Assembly: GCA_964631235.1 (NCBI GenBank)
Contig: CAZVZX010000016.1
Span: 33,203 to 97,202, forward strand
Direction of reading: 5' to 3'
Origin: JARKPK01 sp964631235
GTDB lineage: Bacteria; Planctomycetota; Planctomycetia; Pirellulales; Thermoguttaceae
Length of the DNA stretch: 64,000 nt
Part shown: positions 45,036-53,711 of the stretch, one piece after another
How the letters are laid out: each line of letters opens with the position of its first letter
How positions within the stretch are numbered: the stretch's first letter is position 1
Notes under the pieces: generated by a model
Seen by the model: only the letters and a program-made list of their open reading frames with translations
Databases searched by the model: none
What the model was told of the DNA's origin: nothing
Program-made: the position numbers and the translations under genes

Positions 45036-46526
45036 TCAGGCGGCATGCCGTCGCGGCTCCGAACGCAGCCGCTCGATCAGGCTGCTAGTGGAATAGTCGG
45101 CCTTCATCGGCACCGTGACCACCTGCCCGCCGTAGCTTTCGACGATCTCGTGGCCGACCACCTGATCGGTGCGGTACTGGGCCGCCTTGACCAGCACATC
45201 GGGCCGAACTTCGGCGACCAGCGGGGCCACGCTCGTTTCGTCGAACAGCACCACGCAATCGACGCAGGAAAGCGCGGCCAACATCGCCGCGCGATCGTGT
45301 TGCGGAATGACGGGCCGTTGGGGGCCCTTCAGCGCCCGAACGCTGCGGTCGCTGTTCAGCCCCACGACCAGTGCGTCGCCCAAGGATCGGGCGGCCTGGA
45401 GCACCGCAAGGTGGCCCGGGTGAAACAGGTCGAAGCACCCGTTGGTCATTACGATCCGTCGCCCGGCACGGCGATGGGCGTCGAGCACGGCCGGCAGCCG
45501 GCCGCGGGCAACGATCTTCCCTTCGCCGCCGGAGCGGTGGCGATCGAGCTCGGCGATGATCTCGCTGCGCGAGAGCGGAACGACGCCCAAACGCTCGACC
45601 TCGAGCCCGCCGGCTGTATTGGCCAATTCGATCGCCGTGGGGAAGTCGGCCCCGGCGGCCAGGGCGAAGCCCAAACTGCTCAGCACCATGTCGCCCGCGC
45701 CGGTGATGTCGCACACTTGTCGCGGGCGGCAGGGGAAGTGTTTGGCGCGGCCGGCGGCGTCGGCCCAGGCGATGCCGTCGCGGTCGAGCGTCACCAGAAC
45801 GGTTTCGATCCCCAGCGACACCAACTGCCGTGCCGCGTCGAGCCCCTCGGCCGGCGAGGTGATCTTTCGCCCGGTGGCCAGTCCCGCCTCGTAACGGTTG
45901 GGCGTAATGCATGAACATCCGCGGTAGCGGCGGTAGTCGCATCCCTTGATCGGATCGGCCAGCACGCGCACGCCCGCACGGCCGGCCAGCTCGATCAGCC
46001 GCGGGATCATTTCGCCGGCGCACACGCCCTTGTTGTAGTCGCTGATCAGCACCAAGTCGGCGCGGGCAATCGCCTGTTCCGCCGCGGCCAGCAGTTCGGT
46101 TTGCAGCGCAGGCGACAGCGGCCGATCGTCTTCGCGATCGACGCGCATCATGTGATGCGGCGCCCGCTGCTGTGCTTGACCGAGCAATCGTTCCTTCAGC
46201 GTGGTGGGACGTTGCGGGTCGGTGCGCAGTCCGCCGGTATCGATTCCCTGCGCGGCGAGCAGCTCGGCAACGGTTCGGCCTTCGGGATCATCGCCAACGA
46301 CGGTGCAGAGGGTCGGCTCGGTGTCGAGCGCGGCCAGCATCGCGGCCACGCTACCCGCCCCGCCAAGTCGGTGTTCCTGATGCCGCACGCGGAGAATCGG
46401 GATCGGCGCCTCCGGACTGATGCGTTCGACATCGCCCCAAAGGTAGCGGTCGAGCATTACGTCGCCCACCAAGAGAATTCGCGGGCGCAGCGGGCTTTCC
46501 AGCAGGTCGATCAATGAAGCAGACAT
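45036..46526 (-). CDS. hldE: Bifunctional heptose-7-phosphate kinase / heptose-1-phosphate adenylyltransferase
   Basis: A 496-residue fusion. The N-terminal ribokinase-type domain has ILLVGDVMLDRYLWGDVERI, and DITGAGD with the catalytic D279. The C-terminal cytidylyltransferase-like domain has TNGCFDLFHPGH (HxGH at 369-372) and YSTSSLIERLR. It phosphorylates D-glycero-beta-D-manno-heptose 7-phosphate and later adenylylates the 1-phosphate, in ADP-heptose synthesis. It starts 99 bases after gmhA, the previous step, suggesting an operon; gmhB and hldD are not here. Two copies of a 12-base repeat precede the start (46541-46572). Most planctomycetes make heptose-containing lipopolysaccharide, which would explain the genes. 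Confidence 0.93.
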   Translation of the reverse strand: MSASLIDLLESPLRPRILLVGDVMLDRYLWGDVERISPEAPIPILRVRHQEHRLGGAGSVAAMLAALDTEPTLCTVVGDDPEGRTVAELLAAQGIDTGGLRTDPQRPTTLKERLLGQAQQRAPHHMMRVDREDDRPLSPALQTELLAAAEQAIARADLVLISDYNKGVCAGEMIPRLIELAGRAGVRVLADPIKGCDYRRYRGCSCITPNRYEAGLATGRKITSPAEGLDAARQLVSLGIETVLVTLDRDGIAWADAAGRAKHFPCRPRQVCDITGAGDMVLSSLGFALAAGADFPTAIELANTAGGLEVERLGVVPLSRSEIIAELDRHRSGGEGKIVARGRLPAVLDAHRRAGRRIVMTNGCFDLFHPGHLAVLQAARSLGDALVVGLNSDRSVRALKGPQRPVIPQHDRAAMLAALSCVDCVVLFDETSVAPLVAEVRPDVLVKAAQYRTDQVVGHEIVESYGGQVVTVPMKADYSTSSLIERLRSEPRRHAA

Positions 46527-46540
46527 CCTTGTCGTCCCTG

Positions 46541-46572
46541 ATTCGATCCGAATACGTCTTATTCGATCCGAA
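46541..46572. repeat. Direct repeat upstream of hldE
   Basis: ATTCGATCCGAA at 46541-46552 and again at 46561-46572, 20 bases from start to start, i.e. about two helical turns, between gmhA and hldE and ending 15 bases before the hldE start codon. Could be a pair of sites for a regulator, or a local duplication. Confidence 0.6.
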
Positions 46573-46625
46573 CAAGCTTCGTTGCGACGGGTCCGTCCGT
46601 CGCCTGCGGCCGGCGGCACCCTCGT

Positions 46626-47249
46626 TCAAAGCGAAGGGTCGGCCGGGCAATAGCGGCCGACCGCGTTGATTCGGGCGAACACGTCGTCAACCACCCAATG
46701 CAACGCGCAAACATGGACGCTTTCGACCATGCCCATGTCGTTCAACGGCACGTGCAATCCGGCATGTTGCATCTGGCGGAGCCGTCCGCCGTCGTATCCG
46801 GTCATGCCGAACACCTTCAAGCCGTGCCGCGAGGCCCAGTCGGCGGCTGCCAGAACGTTGGGGCTGTTGCCCGAGCCGCTGATGGCCACCAGCACGTCGC
46901 CTGCTTGCCCGAAGTTCATCAACTGTTGCACAAACACCTGGTCGTAGCCGCAATCATTCCCTAGGGCCGTCAGCCAACCGACGTTGTCGGTCAGGCTCAT
47001 GATCTTCAGGCGGCGTTTCGATTCGTCGCGCAGGTCTTCGGGCGCCAGCGAGCTTTTGCCGAGGTCTTCGGCCATGTGCGAGGCCGTGCAGGCCGACCCC
47101 CCATTGCCGATGACGAATACCGTGCGGCCATCGCTCCACGCGCGATAAATCCACTCCGATAACTCGGTGACGGCGGCGGCATCCACCTGGTCGAGTTCTC
47201 GATGCAAGCGGCTTAAATAGTCTTCCCAAACAAGCTCAACACCCAACAT
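46626..47249 (-). CDS. gmhA: Sedoheptulose-7-phosphate isomerase (GmhA-like SIS-domain protein)
   Basis: A 207-residue SIS-domain protein starting MLGVELVWEDYLSRLHREL. GNGGSACTASHMAEDLGKS binds the sugar phosphate and SGSGNSPNVLAAADWA is the second SIS motif, as in GmhA. It isomerises sedoheptulose 7-phosphate to D-glycero-D-manno-heptose 7-phosphate. A DiaA-type regulator is possible in isolation but the adjacency to hldE favours heptose synthesis. A much longer frame upstream is open on this strand but runs antisense to the metallohydrolase gene, so the ATG at 47249 is used. Confidence 0.87.
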   Translation of the reverse strand: MLGVELVWEDYLSRLHRELDQVDAAAVTELSEWIYRAWSDGRTVFVIGNGGSACTASHMAEDLGKSSLAPEDLRDESKRRLKIMSLTDNVGWLTALGNDCGYDQVFVQQLMNFGQAGDVLVAISGSGNSPNVLAAADWASRHGLKVFGMTGYDGGRLRQMQHAGLHVPLNDMGMVESVHVCALHWVVDDVFARINAVGRYCPADPSL

Positions 47250-47429
47250 GCTCGGTAACCTCGGTAGTGATCCGGCCGCGAACCGCGCCCATGGCCTTCC
47301 CCGAATGCGATCAAGCCGTTTCGGCCGCCGTTTCGCTTTTCCTTGGCCGCGAATCTGGGCAGAGATCGGTTGTCTCAAGGTTGTCTCAAGATAGCTGATG
47401 CGTACCCCACGGCCAAGAGCAAAACAGAA

Positions 47430-47485
47430 CCGGGCAACCGGGCAACCGGGCAACGCGGCAATGCGGCAAGGTGGCAACGCGGCAA
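47430..47485. repeat. Seven-copy octamer tandem repeat
   Basis: Seven head-to-tail 8-base units of the form NNGGGCAA or NNCGGCAA/NNTGGCAA: ccgggcaa three times, then cgcggcaa, tgcggcaa, ggtggcaa, cgcggcaa. It lies in the divergent region about 180 bases upstream of the gmhA start and 300 upstream of the metallohydrolase. Copy-number change would not shift any frame. Confidence 0.85.
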
Positions 47486-47708
47486 GGCGAACGGGAGACG
47501 CAGAATAACGGCGCAAAATGATGACGTGTGCTCGGCGACGGGCAACCGCATTTGGTCGATCGAAACCGACGATCAGGGCCGAGGATGCGTGCGGAACGTG
47601 CGGTCGGCCAATCGGCGGACGGCCAACGCGGCGTGCCACCGCCGATAAGCGATTGAACCGGCAACTCCCCCATCGGCGAGGGCATCTCATCGACGCCAGA
47701 TATCCGGC

Positions 47709-47737
47709 TTGGCGTACTGTTTGGGTTTGTCTATCCT
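47709..47737 (+). promoter_or_regulatory. Candidate promoter of the metallohydrolase gene
   Basis: TTGGCG (47709-47714), 17-base spacer, TATCCT (47732-47737). Expected transcript start near 47744, about 37 bases before the ATG at 47781. Confidence 0.45.
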
Positions 47738-47780
47738 GTGCATGTTGCCCGGTGTGTTTCGTCAGCACAGAAAGCAGAAC

Positions 47781-48629
47781 ATGACGTCTTCCCCGCATGA
47801 TCGCAAGTGCGAGCGGCCGGCGCCCTCGGCAGAACTGCGCGGATCGATTTCGGGACAACTCGTATTTCTGGGCACGGGCACATCGCACGGGGTACCGGTT
47901 ATCGGCTGCTCGTGCTCGGTCTGTTGTAGCGGCGATCCGCGCGACCAACGCACCCGGTGCAGCGTGGTGGTTGGCCTGCCCGGGGGGAACCTGCTGATCG
48001 ACTCGCCGCCCGAACTTCGGCTGCAATTGCTCCGCGAGGGGATCGGGCGAATCGATGCCGTGGCCTACACGCACGAGCATGCCGACCATCTGTTCGGACT
48101 GGACGATTTGCGCATCTTTCCGCAGTATTTGGGGGCCGACCTTCCGGTCTATTGTTCGTTGCGAGTCGAACAGCGCATTCGCAAGGCATTCGACTACGCC
48201 TTCGATCCGGCCGTGCAGAGCTTTCCGGCGGGCGGGCTGCCGAAGCTCGATTTCCGCCGGATTGACTCGGCCCACTTCGACGTATTGGGCGCGAGGATCG
48301 TGCCGATTCCGCTGGAACATGGCCCTTACGAAGTGACGGGCTTTCGCATCGGCGATGTGGCCTATTGCACCGATGTGAACGCGATTCCGCCGTCGAGCAT
48401 GGAATTGCTCGGCGGTTTGCGGGTGCTCGTGCTCGACGCCTTGCGCCGACGCAAACACCCGACGCACTTCAGCCTATCGGAGTCGCTCGATGTCGTGGCC
48501 CGCCTGCGGCCGAAAATGACCTATTTCACCCATCTTTCGCACGATCTGCCGCACGAAGCAACGCTTGCGGAGTTGCCGCCGGGCGTCTCCTTGGCCTACG
48601 ACGGCCTGAGAATCGCGTTGCAGCCGTGA
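47781..48629 (+). CDS. MBL-fold metallohydrolase, PhnP-like
   Basis: A 282-residue protein. LVFLGTGTSHGVPVIGCSCSVC (28-48) is the N-terminal GTG-S-x-GVP motif with the extra Cys set seen in PhnP; THEHADHLFGLDDLR (97-111) is the HxHxDH metal site (H98, H100, D102, H103). Later GDVAYCTDVNAIP and the final TYFTHLSHDLPHE supply the other His/Asp ligands. It should hydrolyse a cyclic or phosphodiester bond; no phosphonate genes are nearby, so the natural substrate is open. The start at 47781 fits the promoter and drops 24 non-conserved residues. Confidence 0.88.
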   Translation: MTSSPHDRKCERPAPSAELRGSISGQLVFLGTGTSHGVPVIGCSCSVCCSGDPRDQRTRCSVVVGLPGGNLLIDSPPELRLQLLREGIGRIDAVAYTHEHADHLFGLDDLRIFPQYLGADLPVYCSLRVEQRIRKAFDYAFDPAVQSFPAGGLPKLDFRRIDSAHFDVLGARIVPIPLEHGPYEVTGFRIGDVAYCTDVNAIPPSSMELLGGLRVLVLDALRRRKHPTHFSLSESLDVVARLRPKMTYFTHLSHDLPHEATLAELPPGVSLAYDGLRIALQP

Positions 48630-48786
48630 GCAGATTCCGCCCGTTGAGACATTTGCCGGAAAGAGAAGGCCGATTCGACGCCGAGGTGTGCCGCGTCGCA
48701 AGATAGGGGCTTTGAAGTCGCCGCGAATTGCCCATTGGCTGGTTGCCTGATGGCCGTGCGCGCCCGGCGATTCGCACAAACTCTGG

Positions 48787-50022
48787 TTACACTTCGGTGC
48801 CGAACTGCGGCGGCGCGACGTCTAGGCCGACCCGTTCCGCCGCGGTCAGATCGAACATCGCACGAAGCACGAGGGCGTGCGCGTCGGTCCACGGTTGGTT
48901 GCGGCGGCCGAACATTCGTCGCTGAGCGGCGGCGAGCACCTGATAGTCGATCGCCGTGGGCCGCCCCGGCGGGGGCACGTGGTTGACGAAGCTGGGGATG
49001 TTCGTTCGCACGGTGTCGTACACCATGCTGCCGGCGCCGATCACCTTTCCGGTATAGATCATCGTGCCGATGGCCGTTTTGGCATAGTCGCCGATGATCG
49101 CACCGAGGAACTGCATGTCGGTGGGCACCGATCGCCCTGCGTAGCGCATCGTGATGGGACCGTAGGTGTTTTTCAAGTTGCTGTTGGTGGTGCCTGCCCC
49201 GAGATTGACCCAAGCGCCGACATAACTGTCGCCCAAGAAGCCGTAATGCTGCTTGTTGACGAACGGTTCGAGCACCGAGTTGCTCACCTCGCCGCCGAGC
49301 CGGCACCCGCATTCGGCCGTCACGCCGGGGCGCAGCGAGGCGTGGTCGTTGACCACCGATTGCGGGCCGAGCCGGCACGGGCCATGCACCACAGCCAAGG
49401 GGCCGACGGTTGCCCTTTGTTCGATGACGATCGGGCCGCGCGAAGCGTCGAACACAGCCGAAGGGTGGATCGTGACGTCGTCCGCGGCAAACACCCCCGG
49501 AGCCAATTCGCGGTAATTGCCGCGCGCAATGCGATCGTGCAGGTTTTCCTTGAGAGCCGGCGAATGGAAGCGAATTACGTCGTGCGGATGCTCGATCAGC
49601 GGGTGGTCGAAGTCGATTGTCGGCAGCCCGGGCGAACTCAAGTCGGCCGACGTTCCCGCTCGGCCGAGGCAGCCGGCGATCGGCACGCCGCCCCGCAATG
49701 CGACGAAGGGACGGGCCGCCTCGATCCAAGGCCGCAAGCGTTCCAGCGATGCGGCGATCGGCGCCAACCGCGCATGGAGAAAGACACAGGGTGCATCCGA
49801 AGGCGGAGGCTCGATCATGGCGGGCGCCGCGGCCGCCAGCAGCGGGCGCAAATGGGGGCGGACTTCGGCGCGCAGCGGGAAACCGAATCGGGCGGCCAGA
49901 TCGACCAACCGATAGCCCCCGCACGAAAGCTCGAAGGCGGGCCGGCCAAGCGCCACGGGACTCAACCCGGCCGTCGCATCGTCTTCGAACAGAACGATGT
50001 AAGTCTTATTCCGATCGCTCAC
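48787..50022 (-). CDS. GlmU-like sugar nucleotidyltransferase-family protein with left-handed beta-helix
   Basis: The 411-residue protein starts with GTG at 50022, four bases inside the glgP stop (GTGA), which places it in the same operon. The N-terminal 190 residues begin SDRNKTYIVLFEDDATAGLSP and contain RPFELS-like and VFLHARLAPI elements seen in putative sugar nucleotidyltransferases with a degenerate pyrophosphorylase domain. From about 215 hexapeptide repeats follow (VTIHPSAVFDASRGPIVIEQRA, then YGFLGDSYVGAWVNLGAGTT), the left-handed beta-helix found in GlmU and acyltransferases. The catalytic N-terminal motif is not intact, so function is uncertain; a sugar acyl- or nucleotidyltransferase role is inferred. 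Confidence 0.78.
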   Translation of the reverse strand: MSDRNKTYIVLFEDDATAGLSPVALGRPAFELSCGGYRLVDLAARFGFPLRAEVRPHLRPLLAAAAPAMIEPPPSDAPCVFLHARLAPIAASLERLRPWIEAARPFVALRGGVPIAGCLGRAGTSADLSSPGLPTIDFDHPLIEHPHDVIRFHSPALKENLHDRIARGNYRELAPGVFAADDVTIHPSAVFDASRGPIVIEQRATVGPLAVVHGPCRLGPQSVVNDHASLRPGVTAECGCRLGGEVSNSVLEPFVNKQHYGFLGDSYVGAWVNLGAGTTNSNLKNTYGPITMRYAGRSVPTDMQFLGAIIGDYAKTAIGTMIYTGKVIGAGSMVYDTVRTNIPSFVNHVPPPGRPTAIDYQVLAAAQRRMFGRRNQPWTDAHALVLRAMFDLTAAERVGLDVAPPQFGTEV

Positions 50023-52217
50023 CGGAAATTCATCGAGCAACTGGTGCCGCCCGCCGCGGGCAAGTAGCCGTGTTTGACGTAGTCGGCCACCATGCGATGG
50101 GCGCTGAAACGCCACGCCAGCGAGCTGATCGAATTCATCATCCGTTTGATCCAATTCCGCGGCAGACCGTCAACGTCGCGATCGTAATACAGCGGAATGA
50201 CTTCTTCGCTGAGCACGCGGTAGAGATCGGCGGCGTCGCGGGCGTCGGTAATCCGATCATCGACATGATGGGTGCCTTGCCCGATGGCGAATCCGTTGGT
50301 GCCGTCGTAAGCTTCGGCCCACCAGCCATCGAGCACGGATAGATTCAGCGCGCCGTTGAGCACGGCCTTCTGCCCGCTGGTACCCGAGGCTTCCAGCGGC
50401 CGTCGCGGGTTGTTCAACCACACATCGACGCCCTGAATCATGTGCCGGCAAACGTTGATGTCGTAGTCTTCGATGAAAGCGATTCGGCCGGCGAACCGCG
50501 GATCGTGGCGCAAATTGGCAATACGGCGGATCAACTGCTTGCCCGGCTCGTCGGCCGGATGGGCTTTACCCGCAAAGATGATCTGGATCGGTCGGTGCGG
50601 GTCGTTGATCATCGCGGCCAGGCGATCCATGTCGGTAAGGATCAGGTCCGCCCGTTTGTACGTGGCGAACCGTCGGCCGAAACCGATCGTCAGCACGTTC
50701 GGATCGAGGATATTTCGAGCGGCTTCGACGGCATCGTCGCTCTCGCCGCGGCGGCGGCACTGACGGCTCACCCGGCGACGAACGAACGCCAGGAGCTGAT
50801 TCTTCAGCGCATGGTGCGTTTCCCACAACTCGCCCGGATCGACGTTGTGAATCGCCTGCCAGACTTCGGGCTCGCCGTGGCGCTCCATCCAGCCGACGGG
50901 GAAGTTGCGGTCGTAAAGCTGCTGCATTTGATACGCCAGCCAGCTTTGAATGTGGACGCCGTTGGTGATGTGCCCGATGGGAATCTCTTCTTCCACGCGC
51001 CACGGCCAAAGATGCGCCCACATCCGCCGCGAAACGTGTCCATGCAAATTGCTCACGGCGTTGGCGCGGCGCGAAAGCTTCAACGCTAAAACGGTCATGC
51101 AGAACGGCTCGTGCTGGTTCTGCGGTTCGACGCGCCCCAGCCCCATCAACTGCTCGAACGAAATCCCCAATTCATCGCGGAGCGGCCCAAGGTGTTCTTC
51201 CACCAGCCCGCCGTCGAAGCGGTCGTGGCCGGCAGGCACGGGCGTGTGCGTGGTGAACACCGTCGCTTTGGCCACTTCGCGGACGGCTTCGTCGAAGCTT
51301 TTTCCGTCTTCTTTGATTCGTTGGCGAACCGCTTCCAGCGTGGCGAAGGCGCAGTGGCCTTCGTTGAGATGATACACGCCCGGGGTGATGCCCAGGGCCT
51401 TCAGCGCGCGAATGCCGCCTACGCCGACCACCAATTCCTGGCGAATGCGCGTGCGATTATCGCCGCCGTAAAGCCGCGAGGTCAGTTCACGGTCTTCGGG
51501 GCTGTTCGACGCCACGTCGCTATCAAGCAAGTACAGCTTCACCCGTCCGATCCGCATCAGCCACACTTTGGCCAACAGCCGGCCCGTGCGGGTTTGAATC
51601 TCGACGGTGATCGGTTTGCCGTCGGGCCCGCGCGCCGGCTCCATCGGTAGTGTTTCCACCTTGGTGTTCAGGTATTCCTCCTGCTGCATCCCGTCGTGGT
51701 CGAGATGCTGCTTGAAATACCCTTGATCGTAGAACAAGCCGACGGCCACCAGCGGCACCCCCAACTCGCTGGCGCTCTTCACGTGGTCGCCCGAGAGTAC
51801 GCCCAAACCGCCCGAATAGATCGGCACCGATTCGTGAACGCCGAACTCGAGCGAAAAGTACGCCACCGGTTTCGATCCCAACACGCCCGCATTGGTGCGG
51901 CACCAAAGGGGTGTTTCCGCCAGGTATTCCTTCAACCGGCGATAGGCATGATTGATGCGGCTGTGCAGCACCAGCTCCGCCGCCCGAAGCTCGAGCCGCT
52001 CGGGCGTGAACTCGGAGAGCAACGCAATCGGGTTATGGTCTAATTGCCGCCAGCGAATCGGATCGAGATCGCGGAAGAGATTGATCACATCCGGGTGCCA
52101 GCTCCACCAGAGATTCCGCGCCAGCGTCATGCATTTTTCGTAGAGCGTTTCCGGCGTCAGGCCGATCGACGGCGATGGTTTGCGTATTCCGAGCGGCAGA
52201 TTGTCTACTTGGCTCAT
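50019..52217 (-). CDS. glgP: Alpha-glucan (glycogen/maltodextrin-type) phosphorylase
   Basis: A 732-residue protein with the glycogen phosphorylase family order: LYEKCMTLARNLWWSWHPDVI at the start, then ARPVAYFSLEFGVHESVPIYSGGLGVLSGDH, VGLFYDQGYFKQHLD, HTPVPAGHDRFDGG, and the PLP site ASGTSGQKAVLNGALNLS with the Schiff-base Lys near 617. The short form (about 730 residues, with a DUF3417-like N-terminus) is the alpha-glucan phosphorylase branch common in bacteria. It releases glucose 1-phosphate from storage glucan with phosphate. ATG at 52217 is chosen over two earlier ATGs because AAAGGG is 7 bases before it. It overlaps the downstream beta-helix gene. Confidence 0.93.
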   Translation of the reverse strand: MSQVDNLPLGIRKPSPSIGLTPETLYEKCMTLARNLWWSWHPDVINLFRDLDPIRWRQLDHNPIALLSEFTPERLELRAAELVLHSRINHAYRRLKEYLAETPLWCRTNAGVLGSKPVAYFSLEFGVHESVPIYSGGLGVLSGDHVKSASELGVPLVAVGLFYDQGYFKQHLDHDGMQQEEYLNTKVETLPMEPARGPDGKPITVEIQTRTGRLLAKVWLMRIGRVKLYLLDSDVASNSPEDRELTSRLYGGDNRTRIRQELVVGVGGIRALKALGITPGVYHLNEGHCAFATLEAVRQRIKEDGKSFDEAVREVAKATVFTTHTPVPAGHDRFDGGLVEEHLGPLRDELGISFEQLMGLGRVEPQNQHEPFCMTVLALKLSRRANAVSNLHGHVSRRMWAHLWPWRVEEEIPIGHITNGVHIQSWLAYQMQQLYDRNFPVGWMERHGEPEVWQAIHNVDPGELWETHHALKNQLLAFVRRRVSRQCRRRGESDDAVEAARNILDPNVLTIGFGRRFATYKRADLILTDMDRLAAMINDPHRPIQIIFAGKAHPADEPGKQLIRRIANLRHDPRFAGRIAFIEDYDINVCRHMIQGVDVWLNNPRRPLEASGTSGQKAVLNGALNLSVLDGWWAEAYDGTNGFAIGQGTHHVDDRITDARDAADLYRVLSEEVIPLYYDRDVDGLPRNWIKRMMNSISSLAWRFSAHRMVADYVKHGYLPAAGGTSCSMNFR

Positions 52218-52757
52218 CATCATTCCCTTTCTTCTGGAATGATTTCAGTTTCGGCAACAATGGTGGAAGATTATAACGGTGTTGGCTTGCAATTTCGACC
52301 CCGATTCGATGCCCACCCGAGTGATTCGTGTTTCACATCACTTGGCGAACTGAGCAGCGGAACGAAGCAACGGTGTTCACCTACCGATGCCGCAGATTCC
52401 ACGGCGTCTTCGCCTCGGAGCCTGTCAATCGCGGAGCCCCCTGTTTTTTCGAACGTTTTGCGAGAGTGAAGATGGGGAGTCTGGGAAGCGGTGCCGATAT
52501 GGGCAAGCCTGCGCGGGGATTGCCTTTCGCTCTCGGCTGGCCTAACATGATTCGTTTTCCGGCGAAGGGACATTCGGATCGGGCGTTTGCAATCGCCGGC
52601 CGCAGCCGGCACGAAGCGGCGAAGCAGCTTCGCTTTGCAATCCGGCACTGGCACGGGCATTGCATCGGCCCGCCGGCGATCGGTCGTCGCCTCAGCCGAT
52701 CGAGCATGGGGCTCGCTCTGCCGCTGTGTTACACCTTGCGAGGTTACGGAACCCATC
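52218..52757. other. 540-base divergent gap between glgP and cysC
   Basis: No gene supported. On the minus strand GTTATAATC gives a TATAAT at 52275-52270, about 53 bases before the glgP start, without a good -35. On the plus strand GC-rich dyads (GCCGGCCGCAGCCGGC near 52598) could form hairpins. The open frames are compositional shadows. Confidence 0.45.
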
Positions 52758-53417
52758 ATGACACAACATGTCGAAGTCCACTGGCACGAACACGCCGTCT
52801 CGCGACAAGAACGCGAACAGCTCAACGGACACCGCGGCTGCGTTGTTTGGTTTACCGGGCTCAGTGCCTGCGGCAAAAGCACGGTGGCCAACCTGGTCGA
52901 TCACAAGTTGCACCAACTCGGAGTTCACAGTTTCGTTCTCGATGGCGACAATGTGCGTCACGGGCTGAATGCCGCGCCGGCAATGCTACGCCCCAAGCAC
53001 GGCGAGGAGTTCGCCAAGCGGTTCGGATTGGGGTTTTCCGCGCAAGATCGCGAAGAGAACATTCGCCGAATCGGCGCGGTGGCCAAGCTGTTTTCGGAGG
53101 CGGGCGTGATCGCCATCACGGCCTTCATCAGTCCGTATCGCATCGATCGCGATCGTGTCCGCGAAACACTGGCGCCGGGCGACTTCATCGAAGTATTCGT
53201 CGATGCGCCGCTGGAGGTCTGCGAGGCCCGCGATCCCAAAGGGTTGTATAAGAAGGCTCGGGCGGGCGAATTGAAGGGGTTCACGGGGATCGACGACCCG
53301 TACGAACCGCCTCTGAATCCCGAGTTGCGGCTTGACGCGGCGTCGAAATCCGCCGAGGCGTTGGCCGATGAAGTAATTGCCTACCTCCGCGCGACGGGGA
53401 AGATTCCGGCCCAATGA
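52758..53417 (+). CDS. cysC: Adenylyl-sulfate kinase (APS kinase)
   Basis: A 219-residue protein. WFTGLSACGKSTVANLVDH (32-50) is the P-loop with K40; LDGDNVRHGLN follows, then DREENIRRIGAVAKLF and FISPYRIDRDRVRETL, the APS-binding region. It phosphorylates adenylyl sulfate to PAPS. Length is normal for stand-alone CysC. No ATP sulfurylase (cysD/cysN) or sulfotransferase is in the window. Planctomycetes encode many sulfatases and possible sulfotransferases, so the PAPS may serve sulfation of surface glycans; this is inference. ATG at 52758, preceded by purine-rich sequence. Confidence 0.92.
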   Translation: MTQHVEVHWHEHAVSRQEREQLNGHRGCVVWFTGLSACGKSTVANLVDHKLHQLGVHSFVLDGDNVRHGLNAAPAMLRPKHGEEFAKRFGLGFSAQDREENIRRIGAVAKLFSEAGVIAITAFISPYRIDRDRVRETLAPGDFIEVFVDAPLEVCEARDPKGLYKKARAGELKGFTGIDDPYEPPLNPELRLDAASKSAEALADEVIAYLRATGKIPAQ

Positions 53418-53711
53418 TTACAGCACCGGGCGGGCGTGGGCAGGCGAGTTGTGTCATTTCGGTTTTCCGATGAGCGAAGGCCGCGCGGCCGCGTTGCGTT
53501 TCGCGGCCGGGGATCAATAATGCATTAAGGGGCGGTCGTCCGGGGCACTGCGGGCGAGATCCGTCTGTCTTCGAATGACGCTTGGGGCGGAACGGCCGCC
53601 AGCGAACGGGCCGTCCCCCGCGCGATGCCGCGGCCCCCGGTTCCGTCTCCCGCCCGTTGGTCGCTGGGGTTTTGTTCTGAACGATCGAGAAAGCCGGGGT
53701 TCGTGATCCAG

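Larger units (their letters stand above)
47250..47780. other. 531-base divergent gap between gmhA and the metallohydrolase
   Basis: No gene supported. Contains the octamer repeat at 47430-47485 and a promoter for the rightward gene at 47709-47737. Open frames across it are extensions of antisense frames. Confidence 0.45.

Noticed and set aside
31728..47409. The 12-base string GATGCGTACCCC occurring near 31728 and 47398
   Set aside because: A few hundred repeated 12-mers are expected by chance in 64 kb; flanks do not match.
47250..48467. Upstream extension of the gmhA frame into the metallohydrolase gene
   Set aside because: The extension is antisense to the HxHxDH metallohydrolase and has no SIS-related sequence; ATG at 47249 gives a normal GmhA length.
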